From Hexactinellida sp. DTS-2022 (lineage: Eukaryota; Porifera; Hexactinellida), in contig JAPNXP010000009.1 of NCBI GenBank assembly GCA_028753945.1, positions 2,976,001 to 3,040,000 of the forward strand: a stretch of 64,000 nucleotides of DNA, read 5' to 3'. Under the pieces are notes generated by a model. That model was not told the DNA's origin. It was given only the letters and a program-made list of their open reading frames with translations, and did not search any database. Within the stretch, counting starts at the first letter, position 1; each line of letters starts with the position of its first letter. Shown here one piece after another: positions 54,592-64,000 of the stretch. The position numbers and the translations under genes were made by a program.

Positions 54592-56587
54592 AACAAAGAA
54601 GGCTACTTCCGAAGTACGTGATCAATTACAAAAGGAATATCTAGATGAATTGGATAATATTGCTAGATGGAGAACTCTGTATCTCTCAAGCAACATACAG
54701 GATGTTAAGAAATTCAAGAGCAGTTATCCTTCCAAGGGAGAGATTAATTAATTCGAGATTTGATGTCCCGCAGCTTTCGAACAACGAACTGCAGCTTTTA
54801 TTTCAAGCCCTCAAACCAGAGTAACGCTTTGTCAACATTATGTTATGTGTGTGTGGCCACTCTTTTGATATTTTCCCTGAATTCTTACACAAGACAACCT
54901 CTAGCTTTTATCGGAGGACTTGCTGCTTTCTTATTAAGGAACTTGTCTAAAATCTCAGATTTGACCCCGTTTGTTGTTCAGTACTCACTAAAATATATGG
55001 AATTGAATGGAAATTGAAGACCTGGATTTTAACTTTTCCCTTGATTGGCCTTTTTGATCGTTGCTGCTTAAAATGGGCCTTCCAATCACGTGCAAAATGT
55101 GGTGTTTACACCTTTGAAAGTGTTTACAATGATCTTTTTAATCGGATTCAAGTAACTCCCTATCCTAAAACTCGATAGTGAAAAGTGCGTAGACTTCGTT
55201 GATGAGTCTATGGATTGCTTAGTCAGAAGGAAAATCAATTTGTTACTTTAAATTTTAACAATAGTAGCCAATTGTTACTTAACAACAAGGCAATAAACCA
55301 TAATGTTCCTACTACCTGCCCCAAAGAAACTCATAAGAAATTCCTCTAAATAATTGCTTAGTTTTCATATTTCTACTATCTAGTTTGCATGTAATAATAT
55401 ACTTGAGCTTGAATTTATCTTGGGAGACAACTATGAACCATATATGCCACTTTGATAAGTGTAGTTGATATAATTAGTCTAGTATTAATCAGGTAATTGG
55501 TTAGTTAGAAAAATAAACCCGCCTTTATCTTATCCCTGGTCCAAAGCAGTGAAATGGCCTAGTAGGCTATGGCTGAATCCAATGGAGGAAATAATTAAGC
55601 AATTTGGGATTATAAAAAAGTAGCCTATTTCCACCTAAATGTACACTGTGTGCATGCATGCATGTGCACATAAAGTGATATCACTGCAACATATATATCA
55701 CAAGCTGCTCAGCCCCCGTCTGATCCCCCTCAGCCCTCGTCTGATAAGAAACAAGTTTGACATCTAGTTTGATATTTATCTTTTATATTTTTTGAGATAA
55801 GACTAGGCAAACAGCCTCTAGCTTTTCCTTTATTTCCGCTCGAGGTTGGAATCAGCTTAAGGTGATGGTGTCCTCGTATTCAAACTCCCTATGACCCCCA
55901 ATTTATATTGCGTCTTTGAACAGTACTATTTAGTAGTATAAAATAATGCATTAACATAATTCTCTAAAATGAAAATTTAGATTATTTATTCTTCGTCGAA
56001 GTAAAGCATAATAGCGTTTTAATTATTAACTCTATAATTGTGTATTATAATTGAAAATCGACGTAATCAAGTTGGTAGTTCGTTCTACCGATAAGGAACA
56101 TTTCATATATTTAGTTTGGGGAATTCTGACTTAAACTTCTTGGGATAACTTCAACATAAGCAAGGTCACTTCCGGATATTTATAGATAATTTGTGTACAA
56201 AATGTCAGTGATTTTTACCTTTAGTGACTTCAAAAGTTCAAAATAATTGACAGAATCTAAATTTTCTTACAGATTTGGATAGATAGCACACTAAAGTATA
56301 GTTAGGAGTATTGTTTTATTTAAATTTTGTGAGTGGCTGGATCAAGGTGATAATTAATTCGATTGCAAGATGCTTACACTTCGATCTCAGCCAATCTGGT
56401 TATGGTGGGAAGTACACAGGACCATGATTAGGGAAAGCTGGCGCATTAATTCTGTACGGAAATCACTATGTCTGATTGTAATTTCGCCGTATGAATTATC
56501 TCTTAAAGCAATTCTATAATCTAAAATAGAAAATCTAATAAGGTGGGCTAAACTATTGGTAATTGTCTTGTCATTAACAGATTTGAA
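54592..56587. other. No gene established
   Basis: Directly after P2 an open stretch (54581-54751) beginning MVRPTKKATSEVRDQLQKEY and continuing LDELDNIARWRTLYLSS looks protein-like and remains open across the pre-insertion join with the sequence left of P2, but it is short and unrecognised. The 85-codon ORF at 54760 is hydrophobic and unconvincing. Near 55561-55571 the sequence AGTAGGCTATG matches the right end of P3, perhaps an orphan P-like end. The remainder is AT-rich. Confidence 0.35.
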
Positions 56588-56589
56588 TA

Positions 56590-56744
56590 CAGTAGATGTC
56601 GAATATATGCACACCGGTTTTAAGTACATCGGATATAAGAACACTATGTTGGAAAACCGTTGCCATATACCCTGCATAATTTATGCCGGTTATAAGCACA
56701 TTAGGTGCAGTTCCAAACGATGTGCTTATAACCGGCATCCACTG
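56590..56744 (+). mobile_element. TA-flanked palindromic MITE, left of the integrase gene
   Basis: CAGTAGATGTCGAATATATG at the left pairs with TGTGCTTATAACCGGCATCC ACTG at the right, with TA at each side (56588-56589, 56745-56746). The interior repeats CGG(A/T)TATAAG motifs in both orientations. A second copy in inverse orientation is at 63572-63732. Confidence 0.85.
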
Positions 56745-57832
56745 TACATACCGTAGTAAAAATTACATGCAGCACATAATTGATAGGAACTAATTAGGGT
56801 GGTGACTCCATAAGGAGAAGGCGGGACAGACCCACTCAAGCAAAGTAGTGCTTATCTCTTCTCGCTATATAGATAGTATATACGTATATGAGGATTCTTG
56901 AAAACATTAAAGTATAAAAAATACAATATATCTTACTATTTCAGAGGGACTGAAATCCTTTAGAACGAAGACAAGGACCAATCTTGAGTGCATTATACCT
57001 CTACCAGGAGTATCAGCTAATTCCCTGTGTAACTCTGATAAATATGTCCTGTTTTTGATATTGCTTATTACTGTATCCTAATGATAGATGTACATATTTA
57101 TAAGTGTTTCGCTAAATTATTGTTTACGCTAAGTGCTAACATTCAAATTTAACAATTCGTTAATGAGCGTTTTCTTGTACGTATACTCCATAAGTATATA
57201 CGGGTTCTTACAATCAGTCTAAGATAAAACCATAAGAGGGATCGTTACAATAATATTAAAGATAACATATATAATATACCTAACCTTAAGACGCTTTACA
57301 GCATTCGAAGTGGTTGCACCTTTCCTCTTAATGATATTAAGTTACCGATGTAGTGTCAACCGATGGAGGAACTGATTGCTCTTCGTTATATAGATAAAAA
57401 GAATATGATATAAGATTACTAATTCATTTACTATATTAGAATCTTCTTGTCTATAGAATGAAGATCTATGATAACTATAGCTATTAGCAAATAGCACTAC
57501 TATATATACTTATTTTGATACCACGTATATTATATTTCCTAGCATGATGAAGAGGATATTTTCGTTCTTTGCCATTTGATAAATAAATGAGATGGCTTTC
57601 AGTCACCCTTACGATCCTAAAGGCCTGTTTCGTAAAATATGTCCGGCTGTAAAAATATGTCCAGCTATTTATATGGACACTTTTTTACAAAACCATGGAT
57701 ACTTGTAAAAATATGTCCGGCTGTAAAAATATGTCCAGTTACGATTAGAGTGTTATTATAACTAGTACTAATTCATATGCACAGAAGATGTATTTATTTA
57801 TTATATTTTGACCTCTTCGTATTTCGTATGAC

Positions 57833-60800
57833 ATGGATGATCAATTTTATAACCAGGTAGTCCAATATATCTCCTCAAATTCCTATGCAGATTCTGTCTC
57901 TGAATCTTCGAAGAAAAAGATCCGTCGATATGCTTCTGGAATGATATTGAGAAAGCAGTTATTGTATAAACAAATCGATGATCTCTGTGTCCTAGTGGTC
58001 AAGCATGATCAAGTCCCAAATATTCTTAAGGAATGCCATGATGAAATTGGAGGACACAAGGGTATACATGGCACATATGGGATTATTAAACAGAGATACT
58101 TCTGGCCTAGCACGTTCCAAGATGTAAAGTCCTATGTAAGTTTGTTGATTACGATTAGTACCTAACAATTTATAAATGATTGCACATATTGTTGAATTTT
58201 TGCTGGTTGTTAACGCTCTGATTTTCTAATTTAAAGCTATTCTTAGATAACAAAATTCCTATTGAACTTGGATTGCTTGGATTGATTAGATTACTGCTAG
58301 CGTGATCAAAGTTGGTTTCAATGTTTTAGGATAGCTTACTTTAATATATCCTTAATTAATTAAATATCGAAACCAACAATTCTTAATCAATTTTTTAGTG
58401 TGCATATTAAAAACGTTGTAGTATATAGGGTCCTACTATAATTTATACTATAAAACATACAGTTCTAAAATCGTACGTCGGACTTCCGTCCGGCCGGCCG
58501 TACCATTAGTAGTAGAGATTTGAAGTTTAGACAGAGGGCAAAGAATTTCCTGGAGATGTGCAATCGAAGCCAGATTTCTAAATTTTGTCTTTGTTCCTCA
58601 GTTATATCGAAAATTGTGTTCTAGTTCAGTGACTCTTTTATAATTCGAATTACCAATTGAAAATATAGATATTGTATTCTCCTAAGGATATTCTTTCTAT
58701 TTATCAATTAAAATGAATAAATCGCTAACCAATTCTAGGTTTTATTAACGATTTTTTTACATAAATCATTCATCTTCTCCATATTGTAATTGTAATTACA
58801 CTATACTGATACTATAAGAACAATATGCAATATTACATAAGCCTATACGATAACGACTGTTAGTATTATGCTGTTAGTTGTTGGTAAGTGGTGTTTCATA
58901 TATTTTCAGGATTCTGGGACTCGCAGTCTTTCCAATTAATTCTGAACAAACACACACACACACAAACAAACAAACAACAATATACAGATTATCATATAAA
59001 ATCAAATTGTTTTTCTCATTCCGAGGGACCAAGCACAAAACAACACCGAAGCGCTTGTTTTGTGTGCCAAACTAGTTAGTATAATATAAGTACTTATTAT
59101 TTTAGGTCCAGTCTTGTGAAAGTTGCCAGCCAAACTCAAATTTTACCCTTAAGGCTACTCGTCCTCTAGAACCAATTGCAATTACTGCAAAACCCTGGTA
59201 TCTAGTTGGAATGGATCTGGTTGGACCATTATTGTGCTCCCCCAACGGGTATCAATATTTTCTGACGATGACTGACTACTTCACCAAATATCTTTCAACC
59301 CGATTACTTAAAACAAAAGAGGCTCCAGAAGTTGCTGTTGCAATATTCTCTATATACTGTCAATTTGGTGCACCAGTGCGAATTATTACGGACAACGGTA
59401 CATGTTTCACAAGTAAAGTATGTTGTTGTTCTACAATCTCGAACATTATATAATTATTCCAAACGGATAATTTTAAAAGTTATTTACTGATAACTATCTT
59501 TAGATAAATCGAGAATTGCAAAAACACTGTAATACGCACTTATCTTTTGCAGCACCATATCATCCACAAACGAATGGCCTGGATGAATCTACTAACAAAT
59601 CAATACAACTGTAAGTGCATGTGATGAACTACTCTAGTTACTTAATTATTAGATTAACATAATTACAGATCAAATATGAATAGTTCTCAAAGGATATACG
59701 AATATACAATATTTTTGGTTGTAAATTGTATAATAAAATTGTTTTGGAGTATTTATAATTTATAATTTTTCATTATTAGAGGACTAAAGAAAGCGCTAAG
59801 GGGACAATTGGAACTGTGGCCGGATTTTCTAGAGGAAGTCACGTTTTCAGTTAACAATAGAGTTCGTGAAGCAACTGGTTACTCTGCTTACGAGCTTATG
59901 TTTGGTAGAAAAGCTCGTTTACCAATCGAAGCAGAAGCTCTGGGTGACTCAATTGGAATTGATCAAATTCTTTCGAATCCTGATGGCAATTGGGATGGAG
60001 ACGTTGATAATTTTCTCGAAGCATCTAGGAATATCTTGAATCAGATTCACAAACAGGCAGAAAATAAGATTATATCAACACAGAAATCAATGAAAAATGT
60101 ATACGACAAGAAGTTAAAAAGAACTGACAGGTAGCAAAATTATATCGTGTTCATGTTGCTAATGAGAAATTTTGAATATAATTGCATCTCTCTAATATAG
60201 GGAGCTAATTCAACCAGGAAAGCTTGTATTAGTGCTAAATCAAGCCAAACGAAAGCATCTACCAGGAACAAAAAGCCAATCTAAGTGGTCTGGTCCTTAT
60301 ACAGTGGAGTCTCTTCGCGGTACTACTGTTAATGTTCAAATCGGAAGTAAAAGGAAGAAATTTCGAATTGAAACAGTCAAACCTTATAAAAAACGGAAAG
60401 AATCTGATTTTAAAAAAATGGACTCTATGAGTGAGGTAATTTTCAGTTTGTGGATTAAGTAAGATAACCTAAGATAAGGAAATCTTCACAGCTGATAATA
60501 GGTTCAATACACCTTGAAAGCGTATTGAACTTGTTGGTTTTGTGTGTAGTATGGTGAACTTAGTGGCAAGGTGGACGAAACTAATGAAGATGTTATTCAG
60601 GATTTTCTAGATATGCTTTTCCCACTGAAAAGCAGCTAGAACTTGGAGGTGATCAATGTTCCCTTGCAGTTTCATTATTGGATAGTAATTATAATCGTTC
60701 CGAGGAAAGCGATGATAATAATGATGTGATAGAAAGCATGTTTGATGCAAATTATGGGGTAATTATTAAAAGGAGAATAAATGAATAATTATATTAAACT

Positions 60801-63335
60801 CCAAACTTGTATGTAGGATGATGAAAGCGAGGTGTTTGTTCCCAAATTGTTGGGTTAGTTTGAAATTCCTTTTTGTTAAGTATATTTTCAGGTAAAAAAA
60901 ACTAACTCTTCTTATAGATACCGATGAAATTAAAGAAGAATTACAAGCAGAAACACCTTTTATACCACTCCAGACCTTAACTCAAAAGATCATATCAATT
61001 AAGGTAAGGGTATTTACTTAATTATAGTTAATATATACGTGTATAAAAATCTTTAAACCATTTCTAAATATTTTTAAAATATAGGAGCTACTCATTGAAT
61101 CAATAAAGCGTAAAATTCCCCTGAATACTTTACAACGTGATCTAGAGAAGAGATATTACTTACAGCCACATCATTATGAGACAATTCCTCCATGTTCTAG
61201 TCTACTCTTACGCGGAAATGAAGAAAGTGAAGAGGTAGTATTGGACTGCCTATAAATTAGACAGCAAATATTGATATTAATTATCCCTCTCTTTAGTCGG
61301 AAAAACTATTCGCCCTTGTTATGAACATTTGTGCACAGGCCATGGGTATATCAGATCCAGAATCAAGAATTCCCTCTCATTACACATACCAGGTTCTGAT
61401 ACCTACGGTGAGTTTATATTTATTAATCAACTATAGTGAGAGTATTCAAATAGTAAGATATTTTTTCACGTTTCCTTCAAGCAGAATTGAAATAAGTAGT
61501 CGAGTTACAGAATTGTTATAAGAATATGTCTGTTCTTACATTTTTGTAAATTATAGATCGATTTACTCTTCACTACAGAATTGAAAAGTACCGGAGGAAT
61601 AAGCATTACAGGTACGAATTCAACGTTCTTACTTGTAATAGTTATTAAAATTGAGTTAATAATATGTTGAAAATTGAGTTAATAATACCAATATTATTAT
61701 TCGCTAATATTAAAGTTATTTATGCTGTAATTTTTAGGATTATACGCCAAAGAAACAATACTAGAAGGTAAAATTCAGGATTATAACTACACAGCGGATT
61801 GAATCATGGATAAACTCTCTTCAATATCATTTAAAATTTATTATTCTAGATTATTTGAGCAGATGTTTACCATGGGGAGGCAAAATGGATTCACTTTTTC
61901 TGACAAATACATGCCCAATAGACAATTTCTTGACAAGCCTTTCTATTTGCAGTGAAGAGATAGATAATGCTATTGCCTTTTCTGAATTTATTTTACCAAA
62001 TTCAATTCTTCAGCAAATAAGGAATCTTCTCAGCTTGAAGGTTACAGTTGAGAATTTATTGTAATAATGTATATAATCTTCCATATATAATCGAATAGTA
62101 GCCCCCAAAGTAGCAAATATAAGTTTTTTATCGCTGCCCGAAGTAAATATTTTTATCTAATATAAGCCTCAAAACGATTATCAACCGATTATAATAAATA
62201 AATTGTCATAAAATGTGCTATTCTCGAAATTCATAAAAATCTTTGGTCTGAATATGGCGAAAAAACAATAATCGCCTAGGCTACTATTGGAGTAAATACG
62301 GTATATATTATACTAGATATTAATAACTTGATATACTCCCATTTTATTATAATCATATAGGATTTTATCTCAGCGAAATTGGTCTTGGCTCGATGTATGG
62401 GATTTAAGGATCAACATTATTTAGACCTTTTCGGAGGTGAAAATAAGTTAATTCGTGTCCTCAGAAAGATAAAATTTTCATCAGATTCTTATAAAGTTGA
62501 TTATACATGCACACTATGTAATCAACATTTCATTCGCGCCAAAGACATTGGATTGTTGAGGTTAAAACCACTCATTCAAATACTATATACGTAGTACATT
62601 TATATCTTGAGTTAAAATTAATTGTTTAATGTATGCTTTAAATATCAACAGTAATTGATATGTCGCGTTTCATATGTAATTAATTTATAGCCATCCAAAG
62701 AACGACATAGCACAGAGTCTAGATAATAAACTCAAGCAACAGAGATGCATCATGTAAGTATTCGCTTATATTAAATGGAACATAGAACAACAACAACAAC
62801 AAGAACGTTATTCTAGTTCATCTCTTTATTTCATTTAGACAAACTTGCCGAGGAATCTGTAATGTTGATTTCACACATTCTGTTTTCGCATCAGTTCCAA
62901 CGATGTTGTTCATAGAAAGCGCAAAAACTGGACTGTAAGTACTTGATATTCATATTAGATACTTACTAAGAATTTGAAACACTTTTGTTTTATAATATGT
63001 AGCGTTCTTAAGTCAAGCTGGCTCTCTGAGTATTTACTTCTTTCATCTGGAAAAAATACGCTGAAGTAAGTTATTAGTATTGCTATAACTATTTTTGGTA
63101 ATTAATGTTTACTTTTCTAAAATTTAGGTATAGGATATTTTACTATTCGATCTTTAATTCAGTCAAGCTTCATTTTACGATGAATATTCAGACTAGAGTT
63201 GGGTGGTTTGTGTATGATGGACTTGACAAGGACTTCCTACTAACCAAATCTCAGAAAAATATTATTTTGAGAAAAAGCCAGAAGATTAATCTCGTTTGCT
63301 ATATTTTAGTTGGCAAAGAGAATTTGCAATATTGA
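57833..63335 (+). CDS. 18-exon integrase (Ginger/GIN1-like) fused to USP-like protease
   Basis: Exons by GT..AG borders: 57833-58135, 59106-59417, 59504-59610, 59780-60130, 60201-60435, 60550-60758, 60817-60853, 60918-61003, 61085-61234, 61297-61407, 61557-61611, 61738-61767, 61850-62040, 62361-62560, 62691-62753, 62839-62934, 63003-63065, 63128-63335; about 935 residues. All phases agree except exon 6, which is one base short (209 nt); the shift falls near TTTTCCC at 60617, or a 61-nt intron (60571-60631) removes it. Domains: HHCC finger (about 65-110); integrase core with Asp138, Asp197 (TDNG) and Glu233 (DD35E); GPY/F domain (KWSGPYTV, about 385). The C-terminal part has NTCPIDNFL (Cys about 684), CTLC and CRGIC (zinc-ribbon pattern), LHFTMN (His about 882) and WFVYDGL (Asp about 897), the order of a USP/C98-type cysteine protease. 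Ginger elements and host GIN1 carry this integrase; the protease assignment is my inference. Confidence 0.82.
58885..59075. repeat. Helitron-like fragment in intron 1
   Basis: GGACTCGCAGTCTTTCCAAT matches 15466-15490, followed by a (CA)n/(CAAA)n tract and the hairpin GCACAAAACAACACC..TTGTTTTGTGTGC at 59033-59067. It lies wholly within the first intron of the integrase gene. Confidence 0.5.
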
Positions 63336-63399
63336 TTATTCATTTTATTTTTATATTCAATTCCCCCCGGCCCCCACTATTTGTTACTAGTTTTATTAT

Positions 63400-63405
63400 A
63401 ATAAA
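63400..63405 (+). promoter_or_regulatory. Candidate polyadenylation signal AATAAA
   Basis: AATAAA 65 bases after the stop codon of the integrase-protease gene; further AATAAA copies follow at about 63430. Position and motif fit, in AT-rich DNA where such matches also arise by chance. Confidence 0.5.
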
Positions 63406-63571
63406 TATTTATTTTATTCTTCATGAAAATAAAATAAATTAAAATATACATTAAACTGTCTCTTATTTAATTCTAAATAGTTCTAAACTAATCGTATGCA
63501 ATACTATGTATGCATTATATACCTAGATATTATTATGGAATATTCAGTATAACCATTATATAACTACGATA

Positions 63572-63732
63572 CAGTGTATGCCGGTTATAAGCACATCGTC
63601 GGGAACTGCACTTAAGGTGCTTATAACCGACATAAATTATACAGGGTATATATATGGCAACCGTTTTCCAACATAGTGTGCTTATATCCGATATGTTCTT
63701 ATAACCGGTGTGCTTATATCCGACATCTACTG
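63572..63732 (-). mobile_element. TA-flanked palindromic MITE, right of the integrase gene
   Basis: Its reverse complement matches 56590-56744 over the whole length (CAGTAGATGTCGGATATAAG to GCCGGCATACACTG-like end) with scattered changes and a few small indels. TA on each side (63570-63571, 63733-63734). Together the two copies form a 155-161 bp inverted repeat around 6.8 kb that holds the whole gene. Confidence 0.85.
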
Positions 63733-63759
63733 TAGTAATAATAGATTATCTAAGTAACT

Positions 63760-63802
63760 GCGCGCTTATAAATTTTTGGACTCCAAAAATTTATAAGCGC
63801 GC
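63760..63802. repeat. Perfect 20-bp hairpin, 3-base loop
   Basis: GCGCGCTTATAAATTTTTGG, loop ACT, then the exact reverse complement. No U-tract follows and no coding context explains it; possibly a tiny palindromic element. The remainder of the window to 64000 is AT-rich without features. Confidence 0.85.
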
Positions 63803-64000
63803 CATAGTGTATAGATGCTATGACTCTTGTTAATGCAAAGTTGCAAACACTCACCGGGGAGAGTAGGACAAATTTTTATTTCGAGAATAAGAAGTTGGAC
63901 TGTAGTATTAGTTAACCTACAAATACAGTCAAATGTTCCACTATATTAGAAACAATTAGCTTAATTGTGACTTGATATAATCACAGTTGAACCTAACCTA

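Noticed and set aside
54760-55017. 85-codon ORF with hydrophobic middle
   Set aside because: Short, no family, no splice context; likely chance in AT-rich DNA.
57833-60435. Retroviral or LTR-retrotransposon pol
   Set aside because: The integrase has introns, lacks reverse transcriptase, RNase H, gag and LTRs nearby, and continues into unrelated exons.
1-64000. tRNA, rRNA or other structured RNA genes
   Set aside because: I looked for tRNA B-box sequences and rRNA phrases by eye and found none that fit; a covariance-model search would be needed to be certain.

Overview
This window reads as nuclear DNA of an animal: very AT-rich, spliceosomal introns with GT..AG borders, THAP, FLYWCH and GPY/F-type transposon proteins, and no bacterial-style operons or Shine-Dalgarno sites. 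It is about 64 kb of mostly transposon-derived sequence with few ordinary genes. I cannot name the species; an invertebrate is most likely (inference).

Left part (1-25 kb): a decayed mariner carrying a hAT-type MITE; a 577-bp hAT MITE at 5.3 kb; a 2-kb foldback (6.1-8.1 kb) with a TA-flanked element sitting exactly on its centre of symmetry; a FLYWCH/MULE transposon (9049-13620) split by a complete hAT-like transposon (9667-12373) with an uninterrupted 753-codon transposase; Helitron-like elements with A|TC...CTAG|T borders, some nested; a dead KRBA2/SCAND3-like integrase; and a second foldback that landed on a probable splice donor.

Middle (25-42 kb): one long intronless ORF on the minus strand (814 codons, unrecognised), a complete but frameshifted P-superfamily element (29312-33151) with long terminal inverted repeats and a 7-bp target duplication, several MITEs, a satellite of about 180-bp units (38.4-40 kb), and a dead hAT transposase on the minus strand.

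Right part (42-64 kb): two more P-superfamily elements (42775-45382 and 48780-54583), a 1.8-kb foldback between them, an 82-bp tandem array inside the second, and an 18-exon gene (57833-63335) that joins a DD35E integrase with HHCC finger and GPY/F domain to a C-terminal domain resembling a USP-type cysteine protease. The exon phases fit throughout except for one missing base in exon 6. Two inverted copies of a TA-flanked palindromic MITE frame this gene.

The strongest evidence is structural: inverted termini plus target-site duplications or empty sites, read directly from the sequence. The most unusual items are the integrase-protease gene, the in-frame hAT insertion into the MULE, the insertion at the palindrome centre, and the repeated 7-bp duplications shared by P elements and foldbacks.
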